Under the pieces are notes generated by a model that was not told the origin of the DNA, did no database searches, and saw nothing but the letters and a program-made list of their open reading frames with translations. Shown here piece after piece: positions 37,661-48,821 of a stretch of 64,000 nt of DNA. The stretch spans positions 1,427,624 through 1,491,623 of the forward strand of contig NZ_VOHB01000002.1 in NCBI RefSeq assembly GCF_007859295.1, read 5' to 3'. Made by a program: the position numbers and the translations under genes. The stretch's first letter is position 1, and every line of letters begins with the position of its first letter. This stretch comes from Planococcus sp. CPCC 101016. Lineage in GTDB: Bacteria; Bacillota; Bacilli; Bacillales_A; Planococcaceae.

Positions 37661-38452
37661 ATGTTTAATAAACTATTAAAACGAAATACTGATTTGGTCT
37701 TGGAAAATGGGGATCGCTCAGTTTTGATTTCGAACGAAGCAGTTCCGGCTCATATTGCGATCATCATGGACGGCAATGGACGTTGGGCAAAAAAACGTTC
37801 GCTTCCACGAGTTGCGGGTCATCACGAAGGAATGAAAACGGTCCGAAAAGTGACGAAGCTTGCCAACGAACTTGGGGTAAGTGTATTGACCTTGTATGCA
37901 TTTTCCACTGAGAACTGGAAACGGCCAAAAATCGAGGTGGATTTTTTGATGCGTTTGCCCGAAGAGTTTCTAACGACTTTTCTTCCGGAATTAATAGAAG
38001 AAAACGTGCGGGTAGAGATGATGGGATATCACCATAATTTGCCTTTGCACACGCTCAGAGCTATAAAGAAAGCAAAAGAGGCAACGAAAGATAATACAGG
38101 GCTTGTCCTGAACTTCGCTTTGAATTACGGCAGCCGTGCAGAAATTGTTGACGCTGTAAAAGATATCGCAGCGCAAGTAGCTGCAGGAACATTGGATGTC
38201 TGTGATATCAACGAAGATCTTATTTCGGGAGGGCTCATGACCAAAGGTATGCCCGAACCGGATTTACTCATTCGCACAAGCGGAGAAGTCCGGTTGAGCA
38301 ATTTTATGCTTTGGCAATTGGCCTACACGGAGTTTTGGTTCACGGAAACCTTATGGCCCGACTTTAACGAAGATTCCTTACTGGAAGCGATTGAAAATTA
38401 CCAGAAGCGCAATCGCCGGTATGGAGGGTTGAAAGGAGACGAAGTGAAATGA
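37661..38452 (+). CDS. uppS: Undecaprenyl diphosphate synthase (cis-prenyltransferase)
   Basis: Makes the C55 lipid carrier for cell-wall synthesis from farnesyl-PP and isopentenyl-PP. Catalytic Asp37 in IIMDGNGRWAKKR; LTLYAFSTENWKRP and RTSGEVRLSNFMLWQLAYTE are family signatures. 263 residues. AGGTGGAGG ribosome site. Overlaps cdsA by 4 bp, the first pair of an uppS-cdsA-dxr-rseP membrane-precursor cluster. Confidence 0.97.
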   Translation: MFNKLLKRNTDLVLENGDRSVLISNEAVPAHIAIIMDGNGRWAKKRSLPRVAGHHEGMKTVRKVTKLANELGVSVLTLYAFSTENWKRPKIEVDFLMRLPEEFLTTFLPELIEENVRVEMMGYHHNLPLHTLRAIKKAKEATKDNTGLVLNFALNYGSRAEIVDAVKDIAAQVAAGTLDVCDINEDLISGGLMTKGMPEPDLLIRTSGEVRLSNFMLWQLAYTEFWFTETLWPDFNEDSLLEAIENYQKRNRRYGGLKGDEVK

Positions 38453-39240
38453 AACAAAGGATTATAACGGGCGTCATCGCAGCGGCTCTTTTCATCCCTT
38501 TTGTCATCTATGGAGGCGTCCCGTTTATCTTGCTTGTTTATTTACTGGGCACAGTAGCATTGCAGGAGCTTTTGAAAATGAAGGGCCGGAGCTTGATGAG
38601 CATTCCCGGCCTTATTTCTCTATTGGCGCTTTATGCATTTATGCTGCCCGATCAATGGGCAGTCCAGATGTACGAATGGACGGGCTATGAAAAAATTGAG
38701 TTTGCATTTCTAGCCGTCATTCTCTTATTAATACATACAGTAATCGTGAAAAATAGTTTCACTTTTGATGATGCTGCCTTTGCTGTTCTAGGCACATTAT
38801 ATGTAGGCATCGGGTTCTATTATTTCATCGAAACACGCGAAGCGAGCCTTAGTTTCTTGATCTTTGCATTGCTTGTCGTCTGGTTTACCGATTCAGGTGC
38901 TTATTTCACCGGCCGCAAGATTGGAAAGCGGAAACTATGGCCAGAAATTTCACCCAATAAAACGGTTGAAGGGTTTATAGGAGGAATCATTTGGGCGATT
39001 GGAATCGCATTGATTTTTAATTACTTCATTCCATTAAATCATTCGATCTTCCTGATCATCATCGTAACCATTATCGCTTCTATTTTTGGACAAATGGGTG
39101 ATTTGGTAGAATCTGCATTAAAACGTCATTTCAATGTAAAAGATTCGGGGTCAATTTTGCCGGGGCATGGTGGAATTTTGGATCGCTTTGACAGCATTTT
39201 GTTTGTAATGCCTTTGCTTCACTTACTACATTTCATCTAA
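38449..39240 (+). CDS. cdsA: Phosphatidate cytidylyltransferase CdsA
   Basis: Makes CDP-diacylglycerol from phosphatidate and CTP, the precursor of membrane phospholipids. An integral membrane protein of 263 residues with about seven or eight hydrophobic segments. The C-terminal family signature is present: SPNKTVEGFIGG, then GQMGDLVESALKRHFNVKDS and LPGHGGILDRFDS. Overlaps uppS by 4 bp. Confidence 0.96.
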   Translation: MKQRIITGVIAAALFIPFVIYGGVPFILLVYLLGTVALQELLKMKGRSLMSIPGLISLLALYAFMLPDQWAVQMYEWTGYEKIEFAFLAVILLLIHTVIVKNSFTFDDAAFAVLGTLYVGIGFYYFIETREASLSFLIFALLVVWFTDSGAYFTGRKIGKRKLWPEISPNKTVEGFIGGIIWAIGIALIFNYFIPLNHSIFLIIIVTIIASIFGQMGDLVESALKRHFNVKDSGSILPGHGGILDRFDSILFVMPLLHLLHFI

Positions 39241-39256
39241 GAGAGGAAATTGCTGA

Positions 39257-40402
39257 ATGGTTAAGAAAATCATCCTGCTGGGTGCAACCGGTTCAATCGG
39301 TGTACAGACAGCTGATATTATCCGCGAACATCCGCAAGAATTTTCATTGATTGGATTTTCTGCCGGAAAAAATATGGACATCACCCGCAAATTGATCGCT
39401 GAGTTCAAACCTGAAATAGTTTGTGTCCAGCGAGCTGAAGATGCTAAAGCATTGAAAGTGGAGTTTCCGGCTGTCTCGTTTGTTACGGGAGCTGAAGGTC
39501 TCTCAGAGATTGCCGTCTACGATGCGGATATTCTGGTCAATGCAGTTCTTGGCAGTGTGGGTCTTGAACCGACGCTTGAAGCAATTAAGCTGGGCCGTAC
39601 AATCGCAATAGCCAATAAAGAAACGTTGGTAACTGCCGGCCATCTGGTAATGGACAGTGCGAAGCATTACGGTGCGGTCATTCTCCCAGTTGACAGTGAA
39701 CATTCAGCGCTATTTCAGTCATTGAATGGCGAAAAGATTGGCCAAGCCAGCCGGCTGATTTTGACGGCATCTGGCGGAAGCTTCCGTGATTTGACCCGCG
39801 AACAGTTGAAAAACGTTACCGTGCAAGATGCGTTGAACCATCCAAACTGGTCAATGGGATCGAAAATCACCATTGATTCCGCTACGATGGTCAACAAAGG
39901 CCTTGAGGTCATCGAAGCGCATGTTCTTTTTGATTTCGCGTATGCAGATATTGATGTAGTGCTCCACCGTGAAAGTATTATCCATTCCATGGTTGAATTT
40001 CACGATACCAGCGTCATGGCTCAGTTGGGAACGCCTGACATGCGGGTGCCGATCCAATATGCCTTATCTTATCCAGATCGCCTTCCACGGCCACAGGCAA
40101 AAAGATTGAATCTAGCGGAAATTGGAAAGTTGAATTTCCAGGAAATGGATTTCGGGCGTTTCCGTGCTTTGCAGCTGGCTTTTGATGCCGGTATTGCAGG
40201 AGGGACCATGACGACGGTTCTAAATGCTGCCAATGAGCAGGCTGTAGCTTTATTCCTTAACGAACAAATCAAATTCCTGCAAATTGAGGAAATGATCGAG
40301 CGCGCTATGGATCAGCATGAGGTCTTGGCTAATCCTGATCTTGAAACGATTTTGCATGTAGATGCTGAGACAAGAAAATCTGTAAAAAACATGCTAAAAT
40401 AA
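39257..40402 (+). CDS. dxr: 1-deoxy-D-xylulose 5-phosphate reductoisomerase
   Basis: Second step of the non-mevalonate (MEP) isoprenoid pathway, supplying the units UppS uses. The N-terminal NADPH motif is [12 protein letters not shown] (residues 9-20); further marks are [31 protein letters not shown] and [20 protein letters not shown]. 381 residues. Its presence shows this organism uses the MEP route. Confidence 0.97.
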   Translation: MVKKIILLGATGSIGVQTADIIREHPQEFSLIGFSAGKNMDITRKLIAEFKPEIVCVQRAEDAKALKVEFPAVSFVTGAEGLSEIAVYDADILVNAVLGSVGLEPTLEAIKLGRTIAIANKETLVTAGHLVMDSAKHYGAVILPVDSEHSALFQSLNGEKIGQASRLILTASGGSFRDLTREQLKNVTVQDALNHPNWSMGSKITIDSATMVNKGLEVIEAHVLFDFAYADIDVVLHRESIIHSMVEFHDTSVMAQLGTPDMRVPIQYALSYPDRLPRPQAKRLNLAEIGKLNFQEMDFGRFRALQLAFDAGIAGGTMTTVLNAANEQAVALFLNEQIKFLQIEEMIERAMDQHEVLANPDLETILHVDAETRKSVKNMLK

Positions 40403-40429
40403 CTAAAGATCAAAACCGAATAAGTTTAT

Positions 40430-40490
40430 CCCGCTTTAACGGTCAGTAGATCAACTAACACTCAATAGGACTGAAAAGTCGTGCTGAGCG
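40430..40490 (+). other. Possible structured element before rseP
   Basis: The 116-bp dxr-rseP gap has nested inverted repeats: CCG/CGG around CTTTAA (40431-40442), and CTCA/TGAG enclosing GACT-GAAA-AGTC, a GNRA-type tetraloop hairpin (40461-40488). No terminator or clear promoter is seen. It could be a leader RNA or a dispersed repeat; stems are short. Confidence 0.35.
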
Positions 40491-40518
40491 AGTTTCTCTT
40501 TATAAAGGTGGGTTCAAT

Positions 40519-41778
40519 ATGGAAACAGTTATTTCGTTTATAATAATTTTCGGTGCTTTAGTATTTTTCCATGAATTTGGTCATTTTCTTTTTGCTAAGC
40601 GGTCCGGTATTCTTGTCCGTGAATTCGCAATTGGCATGGGACCAAAAATTTTAGGTATTACTAAAGGAGAAACTCTTTATACTTTGCGCTTGTTGCCCAT
40701 AGGGGGCTATGTGCGCATGGCAGGCGAAGACATGGATACCATCCACCTTCAAGCAGGTCATCGCATTGGCGTTCTATTAAACAAAGAAGGCAAAGCCAAA
40801 AAAATTATCATGAACCAAAAGCATGTTTATCCGGATATTCTGTTTCTTGAAGTAGAGGAAGCGGATTTGGAAAAAGAACTGTGGATTAAAGGGTATGATG
40901 AAGAAGAAAAGCTGGTACGCATTGAAGTTGCACGTGATGCGGTGGTTGAGGAGAATGGCAGAGAGACCATTTTGGCTCCTTACGACAGACAGTTTGATTC
41001 AAAAACAGTTGGAAAGCGATTTATGACTATTTTTGCTGGACCGTTATTCAACTTCATCTTGGCTTTCCTAATCTTCACAGCACTTGGTATGATGCAAGGA
41101 ATCCCAACTTTTGAACCGGTAATCACTGAAGTGACCGAAGAAAGTCCAGCAGCTGAAGCTGGAATGCAAAATGGCGATCTGGTTACTGAAATTGAAGGGA
41201 ATCCGATCGGCACATGGGACGAACTGGTTGAATCGGTTCAGAATAATGCCGGCAATCCACTAGATTTCGAAGTAGAACGCAACGGAGAACCATTAAGTTT
41301 TACTATCACTCCTGAAGTATCAGAAGAATCACCGGAACCGGTCGGTGTAATCGGTGTCCTTTACCAAAGCCCAGTAGAAAAAGATTTCCTTGGATCATTT
41401 GTTTACGGCGCTGAACAGACTGTGTTTTGGTTCAAAGAGATCTTCCGTCTATTAGGAATGCTTGTAACTGGCCAATTTACAATTGATGCATTATCAGGTC
41501 CAGTGGGAATTTATAAGACCACTGAAGAAGTGGCGAAATATGGATTCTTTACCTTAATGAGTTGGGCAGGCATGCTCAGCATTAATCTCGGCATTATGAA
41601 CTTGCTGCCGCTTCCGGCATTGGATGGTGGACGTCTGATGTTCTTCATACTTGAGGCGGTGCGCGGCAAACCGGTTGATCGGCAAAAAGAAGGAATGGTC
41701 CATTTTGTCGGCATCATGTTGCTTATGCTGTTGATGATCGTTGTCACCTGGAACGATATCCAAAAGTATTTCTTTTAA
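40519..41778 (+). CDS. rseP: Site-2 intramembrane zinc metalloprotease RseP (RasP/YluC)
   Basis: Cuts membrane-spanning substrates such as anti-sigma factors and signal-peptide remnants. The zinc motif HEFGH (18-22) lies in the first membrane helix. A PDZ domain lies between about residues 195 and 270. The second catalytic motif, LPALDGGRL, lies in a C-terminal membrane segment. 419 residues, close to B. subtilis RasP. RBS AAAGGTGGG. Confidence 0.96.
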   Translation: METVISFIIIFGALVFFHEFGHFLFAKRSGILVREFAIGMGPKILGITKGETLYTLRLLPIGGYVRMAGEDMDTIHLQAGHRIGVLLNKEGKAKKIIMNQKHVYPDILFLEVEEADLEKELWIKGYDEEEKLVRIEVARDAVVEENGRETILAPYDRQFDSKTVGKRFMTIFAGPLFNFILAFLIFTALGMMQGIPTFEPVITEVTEESPAAEAGMQNGDLVTEIEGNPIGTWDELVESVQNNAGNPLDFEVERNGEPLSFTITPEVSEESPEPVGVIGVLYQSPVEKDFLGSFVYGAEQTVFWFKEIFRLLGMLVTGQFTIDALSGPVGIYKTTEEVAKYGFFTLMSWAGMLSINLGIMNLLPLPALDGGRLMFFILEAVRGKPVDRQKEGMVHFVGIMLLMLLMIVVTWNDIQKYFF

Positions 41779-41799
41779 TATAAACACTTAAGCATTACC

Positions 41800-41836
41800 G
41801 GACAGGCAATAATCATTGCCTGTCCTGAACTTTTAA
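41800..41836 (+). terminator. Terminator-like hairpin after rseP
   Basis: GGACAGGCAAT/ATTGCCTGTCC perfect 11-bp stem (41800-41810, 41815-41825), 4-nt loop; the U tract is weak (TGAACTTTTAA). Confidence 0.65.
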
Positions 41837-41879
41837 TTCATCAATAAAAATTCTATAGTCAGTTGAGGTGTATTCTGGA

Positions 41880-43583
41880 ATGAAACAAACAGCAACTTTT
41901 ATCCCTACTTTACGTGAAACTCCAGCCGATGCAGAAGTAAGATCGCATCAGCTATTACTACGGGCAGGATTTATTCGCCAAAATACTAGCGGCATCTATT
42001 CATTCCTTCCGCTTGGCAAACGTGTGCTTCAAAAAGTTGAAACCGTTATTCGTGAAGAAATGGAAGCTGCAAACAGTGTTGAAATCTTCATGCCCGCTCT
42101 TCAACAAGCAGAACTATGGCAAGAATCAGGGCGCTGGTATTCTTACGGCGACGAATTGATGCGTTTGAAAGACCGCAACGATAGAGAATTTGCTTTAGGA
42201 GCTACGCATGAAGAAGTTATCACTAGCCTGCTGCGTGATGAAATCAAATCCTATAAAAAGCTCCCTTTAAATCTGTTTCAGATCCAATCGAAATTTAGAG
42301 ACGAAAAACGTCCGCGCTTTGGATTGTTGCGTGGCCGCGAATTCTTGATGAAAGATGCTTACTCATTCCATGCCACTTCTGAAAGTCTAGATGAGACTTA
42401 TGATGTCATGATGCAGGCATACACCAATATCTTTACACGCCTTGGATTGAATTTCCGTGCAGTTATTGCAGATTCCGGTGCAATCGGAGGTAAAGATAAC
42501 CATGAATTTATGGTGCTGTCTGAAATCGGAGAAGATACGATTGCATATTCTGACAGTTCTTCCTATGCAGCGAATATCGAAATGGCTGCGGTCAACGTAT
42601 CTTATCCAGTGTCAGATGAAACTCCTGAAACGAGAGAAAAAGTGGAAACTCCAGGCAAGAACACCATTGCTGATGTAGCTAATTTCTTAGGAACTACTGC
42701 TGAGAAATGCATCAAAACTTTGGTTTTCAAAGCGGATGAAGAATTGGTCATCGTTTTGGCAAGAGGCGACCACGATATAAATGACGTCAAAGTGAAACAT
42801 GCAACGGGTGCCAAAGTCGTAGAGATGGCGACAGCAGAAGAAGTACAGCAGTTATTATCATGTGACATCGGATCTCTTGGTCCGATTAGTTTGCCTGAAG
42901 ATGTACGCATATTTGCCGATCATGCAGTTGAAAGCATAGTCAACGGAGTAACCGGCGCTAACGAAAATGGATTCCATTATAAGAATGTCACTCCTGGAAA
43001 AGACTTTACAGTTCCTGCCTATCACGATCTTCGCTTTATTCAGGAAGGCGACGCTTCTCCGGATGGTCAAGGGACTATTCAATTTGCCAAAGGCATTGAA
43101 GTGGGACATATTTTCAAATTAGGCACTACCTACAGCATTCCGCTTAAAGGGACGTTCCTGAATGATCAAGGCAAAGCAATGCCATATATCATGGGCTGCT
43201 ATGGAATCGGCGTGTCTCGTGTATTGGCTGCAGTCGCTGAACAATTCCAGGACGACAACGGCTTCACGTGGCCGGATGTTGTTGCGCCTTATGAAGTGCA
43301 CTTGGTTCCAGTCAATGTTAAAGATGATGCACAGCGTGAGCTAGGTGAAGAACTTTACTCTTTACTGAAATCAAATCGCTATGAAGTGCTGCTTGATGAC
43401 CGCAAGGAACGTGCAGGCGTGAAATTTACAGATGCAGACTTAATCGGTTTGCCAATCCGCATCACCATTGGGAAGAAAGCTTCTGAAGGAATTCTTGAAG
43501 TCAAAATACGGCGGACAGGTGAAACTTTTGAATGGGCGCGTGAAGAATTGCTCCATCAATTGCAGCAGTTTTTTAAAAAATAA
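41880..43583 (+). CDS. proS: Prolyl-tRNA synthetase (bacterial type)
   Basis: Charges tRNA-Pro. Class II synthetase of 567 residues with the editing domain inserted in the catalytic domain (about residues 230-390), which marks the bacterial ProS type. Marks: [40 protein letters not shown] (broken by normal variation), and GCYGIGVSR (motif 3). The frame is open from a GTG at 41868, but ATG 41880 is 9 nt from TTGAGGTG. There is no T-box leader in the 101-bp upstream gap. Confidence 0.97.
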   Translation: MKQTATFIPTLRETPADAEVRSHQLLLRAGFIRQNTSGIYSFLPLGKRVLQKVETVIREEMEAANSVEIFMPALQQAELWQESGRWYSYGDELMRLKDRNDREFALGATHEEVITSLLRDEIKSYKKLPLNLFQIQSKFRDEKRPRFGLLRGREFLMKDAYSFHATSESLDETYDVMMQAYTNIFTRLGLNFRAVIADSGAIGGKDNHEFMVLSEIGEDTIAYSDSSSYAANIEMAAVNVSYPVSDETPETREKVETPGKNTIADVANFLGTTAEKCIKTLVFKADEELVIVLARGDHDINDVKVKHATGAKVVEMATAEEVQQLLSCDIGSLGPISLPEDVRIFADHAVESIVNGVTGANENGFHYKNVTPGKDFTVPAYHDLRFIQEGDASPDGQGTIQFAKGIEVGHIFKLGTTYSIPLKGTFLNDQGKAMPYIMGCYGIGVSRVLAAVAEQFQDDNGFTWPDVVAPYEVHLVPVNVKDDAQRELGEELYSLLKSNRYEVLLDDRKERAGVKFTDADLIGLPIRITIGKKASEGILEVKIRRTGETFEWAREELLHQLQQFFKK

Positions 43584-43882
43584 CAGCAAAATCTGATATG
43601 ATGAAAGGAAAGTACAACTGTACTTTCCTTTCTTTTTCTGCTTTCTTCTGGAAATGTCACTTTTAGTTCTTTGCTCAATAAACTGAACTAAAGAAGAAGT
43701 GTTGCTATTAAAAGGTAGAAGTGAATAACTCGCTCCAGGCGAACCTTGGTTTGCGGAGTAGCTGCAGAAGAACATATTTCATTTTTAACAAGTAAGTAAA
43801 CTTATAAAGTGCTTAAATACCAGCACCCAGAAGTAATAAGCCCTTGCGCTTTTCTTAAATCACTACCACGAAGGGGATAATT
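43584..43882 (+). other. proS-polC intergenic region
   Basis: About 300 bp without a gene. It starts with the proS terminator (43603-43636). A second hairpin, TTTAGTTC/GAACTAAA (43662-43669, 43685-43692, 15-nt loop) with outer CACTT/AAGTG pairing, follows. No strong promoter is seen for polC; TTGCGG (43751) with an 18-nt spacer to TATTTC is the best but weak. Confidence 0.5.
43603..43636 (+). terminator. Terminator after proS
   Basis: GAAAGGAAAGTACA (43603-43616) pairs perfectly with TGTACTTTCCTTTC (43619-43632), then TTTTTC. Confidence 0.85.
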
Positions 43883-46800
43883 ATGACAAACCAGCAAGAT
43901 TCTAAGATGCGATTTAAGTTGCTGCTTCAGCATCTCGACTTAACGGACGATGTACATATGCCCTTTTTCGAAGAGGCTGAACTGACTCGGATGACCGTCC
44001 ATAAAAAAGAACGGTCCTGGAAATTTCTTGTGAAACTAAAGAATATCCTGCCGCTCGATTTGTACTTATTATTAAAAGAACGCTTATACAGCACGTTTTC
44101 ACCGATTGCTTCCATACAGTTAAATATTGAGTCAACACAGGAGACAGCTCAAGAAGACCTGGTCTTGGCCTATTGGAAATATGCCGTTGAAGAACTGGCA
44201 GATATGGCTCCGCCTTTGCGTGAACGGCTGTTGTCTCAAGCGCCTATTTGGAACGGCAATAAATTGCTATTACAATGCAATCATGAACACGAAATGATGG
44301 CACTGAAATCAAAATACAGCGATAAATTAGCTGAAGTATACCGCCAGTTCGGTTTCCCTCACGTATCCATCGATTTTCAGTTGTCTGATGAAAATCAGGA
44401 AGCGGCACATGCAGCCTTTATGGCTGAACGCATGCGCGAAGAAGAGGAAATGGCGAAAAAAGCGCTGTCTGATATGAAAAAACGGGAAACAGATCGCAAA
44501 GAGAACGGCACGCCATCCGGACCATTCCAAATGGGTACAGCCATTAAGCCGGACGAAGCCATTTCAGAGATTAAATCCATTGTCGATGAAGAACGCCGTG
44601 TAACAATTGAAGGTTATGTATTTGATGCGGAAGTAAGAGAACTGCGGAGCGGACGTTCCTTGCTTACCGTTAAAATCACGGACTATACCGATTCCATTCT
44701 TGTGAAAATGTTCTCGCGTGACAAGGAAGATGCTGAATTGATGGCAAATGCCAAAAAAGGCATGTGGCTGAAAGCGCGCGGTTCAATCCAGACCGATACT
44801 TTTGTTCGCGACTTGGTGATGATGGCGCAGGATATGGTGGAAATCAAACCCGTGCTTCGCCAAGATACAGCCGAAGAGAAGCGAGTCGAGCTGCATCTGC
44901 ATACGCCGATGAGCCAAATGGACGCAGTTTCGTCTGTCGAATCTCTTGTTAGCCAGGCAGCCAGATGGGGGCACCCGGCAATTGCGATTACAGATCACGC
45001 CGGTGTGCAATCATTCCCGGATGCTTATGCTGCCAGCAAGAAGCATGGCATTAAAGCGATTTTTGGCTTGGAAGCGAATTTAGTCGATGATGGGGTTCCG
45101 ATTGCTTATGAAGAGCGCCATGTGTTATTGGAAGATGAAACTTTTGTGGTGTTTGACTTGGAAACGACGGGCTTGTCAGCAGTATACGACACCATTATCG
45201 AATTGGCGGCAGTGAAGATTAAAGGCGGCCAGATCATCGATAAATTTGAAAGCTTCGCGAATCCGCACCATGAGCTGTCATCTACAACGATTGATTTGAC
45301 CGGAATAACTGATGATATGGTCAAGAATGCACCGGAAGTGGAAGAAGTGATCCGTAAATACCATGAGTGGGCAGGAGACCATATTATGGTTGCCCACAAT
45401 GCTTCATTTGATATGGGCTTCTTGTATGTCTGCTACAAAAAATACGGCATTGATACGAAGCATGCTACCATTGATACATTGGAACTGGCGCGTATGTTAC
45501 ATCCGGAACTGAAAAATCACCGGTTGAATACCTTAGCCAAAAAGTTCGGCATTGAGCTGACCCAGCATCACCGGGCGATTTATGATACCGAAGCCACCTC
45601 ATACTTACTGACGCATTTGTTAAAAGAAGCCGACCAAAAAGGCATTTTATATCACGATCAGATTAACGACTATGTCGGCAGCGGCGATGCCTATAAACGC
45701 TCACGGCCAACGCATTGTACGCTGCTTGCCCAAAATGACGAAGGGCTGAAAAACCTGTTTAAGCTGGTGTCTGCTTCGCATATCGATTATTTCTACCGGG
45801 TGCCGCGAATTCCGCGTTCACTGCTGCAAAGGCACCGAAAAGGGCTGCTGGTTGGTTCGGGCTGTGATAAAGGCGAAGTATTTGAAGCGGTTATGCAAAA
45901 ATCGATGGAAGAAGTCGAAAAGACCGCTCAATTCTATGATTACATGGAAGTTCATCCTAAAGAGGTTTACTCTCATTTGATTGAACGGGAGATGATCCGG
46001 GATGAATGGAATTTAGAAGATATCATCCGTAAGTTAGTGAAAGTCAGCCGCAAATTGGAAATTCCTTTAGTTGCTACTGGAAATGTCCATTACTTGGACG
46101 AGACGGATGCGATTTTTCGTCAAGTACTGGTTGGCTCTCAAGGTGGAGCCAATCCGCTGAACCGTCACAAATTGCCTAAAGTGCATTTTAGAACGACCAA
46201 TGAAATGCTGGATGCCTTCGACTTTTTAGGCGCTGAGACAGCACATGAACTCGTTGTGGAAAACTCGGTAAAAATTTCAGAGATGATTGATGTGGTTAAA
46301 CCAATCAAAGATGAATTGTATACGCCGAAAATTGAAGGTGCCGATGAAGAAGTGCGGGAGTTGAGCTATAACATGGCTCATCAGATTTACGGTGCACCGT
46401 TGCCTGAAATTGTAGAAGCGCGTATTGAGAAAGAGTTGAAGTCTATCATCGGACATGGATTTGCAGTTATTTATTTGATTTCACATAAACTCGTAAAAAA
46501 ATCCCTGGATGATGGTTACTTGGTTGGTTCTCGTGGATCGGTTGGATCTTCACTGGTTGCAACGCTGACTGAAATTACGGAAGTAAACCCGTTGCCACCG
46601 CATTACATTTGCAGAAAATGCAAGAAATCAGAGTTTTTTGATGATGGATCTGTTGGCTCCGGCTTTGATTTGAAAGACAAAAATTGCCCAGATTGTGATA
46701 TTCCTTATCAAAAAGAAGGACAGGATATACCGTTTGAAACCTTCCTAGGATTTAAAGGCGACAAAGTTCCCGATATCGATTTGAACTTCAGTGGTGAATA

Positions 46801-48190
46801 TCAGTCGAAAGCCCATAATTATACGAAAGAACTATTTGGGGAAGATAATGTTTTCCGGGCGGGTACGATTGGTACAGTGGCTGAAAAAACAGCTTATGGT
46901 TATGTTCGAGGCTACGCCAATGATCGTGACATGACCTTGCGAGGTGCAGAAATCGACCGTCTTGTGCAAGGTTGTTCAGGAGTTAAGCGCAGCACCGGAC
47001 AGCATCCAGGAGGAATTATCGTTGTTCCGGACTATATGGACATTTATGACTTCTCACCGATTCAGTTCCCGGCGGATGCTCAGGATTCAGAATGGAAAAC
47101 GACGCATTTTGATTTCCACTCGATCCACGATAATCTGTTGAAGCTGGATATACTCGGTCACGATGATCCAACCGTTATCCGCATGCTGCAGGATCTGTCA
47201 GGCATTGATCCGAAGACCATCCCAACTGATGATCCGGAAGTAATGAAAATTTTTGCAGGGCCAGAATCTCTCGGGGTAACCAAAGAGCAAATCGGCTGTA
47301 AAACCGGAACGCTCGGCATTCCGGAATTCGGTACACGCTTTGTCCGCCAAATGCTGGAGGAAACGAAACCGAATACGTTCTCCGAGCTGGTCCAGATTTC
47401 GGGACTATCCCATGGAACGGATGTCTGGCTGAGCAATGCGCAGGAATTGATTCAAAATGGAACGTGCCAGCTGTCCGATGTAATCGGCTGCCGGGATGAC
47501 ATCATGGTCTATCTGATTTACCAGGGACTTGAATCTTCATTGGCATTTAAAATTATGGAGTCTGTCCGTAAAGGGAAGGGTTTGACCCCAGAGTTTGAGG
47601 AAGCGATGAAGAAAGAGGGCGTACCGAACTGGTATATCGAATCCTGCAAGAAAATCAAGTACATGTTCCCGAAAGCACACGCTGCGGCATACGTACTGAT
47701 GGCCGTGCGGATTGCCTATTTTAAAGTGCATTTCCCGGTTCTTTATTACGCCGCTTACTTTACGGTCCGTGCGGAAGATTTTGATGTTAATGCCATGGCA
47801 AAAGGATCGCATTCGATCCGTGCCAAAATCGATGAAATCAATGCCAAAGGATTGGAAGCTTCAACAAAAGAGAAAAATTTGTTAACGGTTATGGAATTGA
47901 CGCTGGAAATGGTGGAACGCGGCTATACCTTCCAGAAGGTGGATCTGTATAAATCATCTGCCGACCAGTTTATCATTGACGGCAATAGCCTGATTCCTCC
48001 GTTCAATGCCATCCCAGGATTAGGTACCAACGCAGCGAAATCGATTGTAGCTGCCCGCGAGCATGGGGAATTCCTCTCTAAGGAAGATCTTCAGCAACGC
48101 GGACGCGTGTCGAAAACAATCATCGAATACATGGACGATCATGGGTGCCTGGAAGGGATGCCAGAAGCCAACCAGCTGTCCTTGTTCTAG
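43883..48190 (+). CDS. polC: DNA polymerase III alpha subunit, PolC type
   Basis: Main replicative polymerase of low-GC Gram-positives, with built-in 3'-5' exonuclease. 1435 residues. N-terminal domain, OB fold (about 225-330), PHP domain start at [17 protein letters not shown] (about 333), DEDD exonuclease inserted with Asp425 and Glu427 in [11 protein letters not shown], a zinc knuckle starting CRKCKK (Cys910, Cys913), and the palm carboxylates in [11 protein letters not shown] (Asp964, Asp966). The C-terminus contains helix-hairpin-helix-like [12 protein letters not shown]. It follows rseP-proS as in B. subtilis. Confidence 0.98.
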   Translation: MTNQQDSKMRFKLLLQHLDLTDDVHMPFFEEAELTRMTVHKKERSWKFLVKLKNILPLDLYLLLKERLYSTFSPIASIQLNIESTQETAQEDLVLAYWKYAVEELADMAPPLRERLLSQAPIWNGNKLLLQCNHEHEMMALKSKYSDKLAEVYRQFGFPHVSIDFQLSDENQEAAHAAFMAERMREEEEMAKKALSDMKKRETDRKENGTPSGPFQMGTAIKPDEAISEIKSIVDEERRVTIEGYVFDAEVRELRSGRSLLTVKITDYTDSILVKMFSRDKEDAELMANAKKGMWLKARGSIQTDTFVRDLVMMAQDMVEIKPVLRQDTAEEKRVELHLHTPMSQMDAVSSVESLVSQAARWGHPAIAITDHAGVQSFPDAYAASKKHGIKAIFGLEANLVDDGVPIAYEERHVLLEDETFVVFDLETTGLSAVYDTIIELAAVKIKGGQIIDKFESFANPHHELSSTTIDLTGITDDMVKNAPEVEEVIRKYHEWAGDHIMVAHNASFDMGFLYVCYKKYGIDTKHATIDTLELARMLHPELKNHRLNTLAKKFGIELTQHHRAIYDTEATSYLLTHLLKEADQKGILYHDQINDYVGSGDAYKRSRPTHCTLLAQNDEGLKNLFKLVSASHIDYFYRVPRIPRSLLQRHRKGLLVGSGCDKGEVFEAVMQKSMEEVEKTAQFYDYMEVHPKEVYSHLIEREMIRDEWNLEDIIRKLVKVSRKLEIPLVATGNVHYLDETDAIFRQVLVGSQGGANPLNRHKLPKVHFRTTNEMLDAFDFLGAETAHELVVENSVKISEMIDVVKPIKDELYTPKIEGADEEVRELSYNMAHQIYGAPLPEIVEARIEKELKSIIGHGFAVIYLISHKLVKKSLDDGYLVGSRGSVGSSLVATLTEITEVNPLPPHYICRKCKKSEFFDDGSVGSGFDLKDKNCPDCDIPYQKEGQDIPFETFLGFKGDKVPDIDLNFSGEYQSKAHNYTKELFGEDNVFRAGTIGTVAEKTAYGYVRGYANDRDMTLRGAEIDRLVQGCSGVKRSTGQHPGGIIVVPDYMDIYDFSPIQFPADAQDSEWKTTHFDFHSIHDNLLKLDILGHDDPTVIRMLQDLSGIDPKTIPTDDPEVMKIFAGPESLGVTKEQIGCKTGTLGIPEFGTRFVRQMLEETKPNTFSELVQISGLSHGTDVWLSNAQELIQNGTCQLSDVIGCRDDIMVYLIYQGLESSLAFKIMESVRKGKGLTPEFEEAMKKEGVPNWYIESCKKIKYMFPKAHAAAYVLMAVRIAYFKVHFPVLYYAAYFTVRAEDFDVNAMAKGSHSIRAKIDEINAKGLEASTKEKNLLTVMELTLEMVERGYTFQKVDLYKSSADQFIIDGNSLIPPFNAIPGLGTNAAKSIVAAREHGEFLSKEDLQQRGRVSKTIIEYMDDHGCLEGMPEANQLSLF

Positions 48191-48194
48191 TCAG

Positions 48195-48223
48195 TTGCAC
48201 CATAGCGCTATTTGTGGTATTAT
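48195..48223 (+). promoter_or_regulatory. Promoter of the rimP-nusA-infB operon
   Basis: TTGCAC (48195-48200), 17-nt spacer, TATTAT (48218-48223) preceded by TGG, 4 bp after the polC stop. Leader of about 85 nt before rimP. Confidence 0.65.
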
Positions 48224-48253
48224 TGTAGTAACATTTACTGATAGCTCTGTCGC

Positions 48254-48281
48254 AGAAGAGTGGGTTCTCCCGCTCTTTTCT
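48254..48281 (+). terminator. Leader terminator/attenuator of the rimP-nusA operon
   Basis: AAGAGTGGG/CCCGCTCTT stem (48256-48264, 48269-48277), TTCT loop, then TTTTCTGTTT. It sits between the operon promoter and rimP, so it acts either on polC read-through or as an attenuator. B. subtilis NusA is reported to repress its own operon by promoting termination in the leader; the same layout is seen here. Confidence 0.65.
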
Positions 48282-48315
48282 GTTTGTTATGGCATAAAAT
48301 TGGCGGGAGGCATGT

Positions 48316-48801
48316 ATGAGCAAAATTACAGAACAAATCGAGAAGATAGTACAGCCCATCACCAGTGAATTAGCACTGGAACTTGTAGATGTGGAATTCT
48401 TAAAAGAAGGACGCAACTGGTTTTTACGGGTATATGTAGACAATCCGGAAGCGCCTATTGATATTGATCAATGTGCTTTGGTTAGTGAAAAGCTAAGTGA
48501 AATTCTGGATCAGCTAGATCCAATCGAACAAAACTATTTCCTGGAAGTTTCTTCACCGGGTGCAGAACGGCCATTGAAGAAGGAAAAAGATTACGAAAAA
48601 GCTATCGGTAAGTTTATTTACATCAAAACCTATGAGCCGGTTGAAGATGCGAAAGAGTTTGAAGGGTATTTAAAGTCTTATGATGATGAACAAGTAGAAA
48701 TTGAAATCAAGATCAAAACACGCAGAAAAATAATCAACATCCCGAAAGATAAGATTGCAGTGATCCGTTTGGCCATTGATTTTTCTGTTAAACCTGATTG
48801 A
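48316..48801 (+). CDS. rimP: Ribosome maturation factor RimP
   Basis: Helps 30S assembly. 161 residues with the YhbC/RimP N-terminal domain (LELVDVEFLKEGRNWFLRVY, LEVSSPGAERPLKK) and a C-terminal SH3-like barrel (VEIEIKIKTRRKIINIPKD). GGGAGG ribosome site. First gene of the nusA operon. Confidence 0.96.
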   Translation: MSKITEQIEKIVQPITSELALELVDVEFLKEGRNWFLRVYVDNPEAPIDIDQCALVSEKLSEILDQLDPIEQNYFLEVSSPGAERPLKKEKDYEKAIGKFIYIKTYEPVEDAKEFEGYLKSYDDEQVEIEIKIKTRRKIINIPKDKIAVIRLAIDFSVKPD

Positions 48802-48821
48802 AGAACCTGGGAGTGAATAAA

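Noticed and set aside
41779-41879. Possible T-box riboswitch before proS
   Set aside because: Only 101 bp with a terminator-like hairpin; no room for stem I and no T-box sequence seen.
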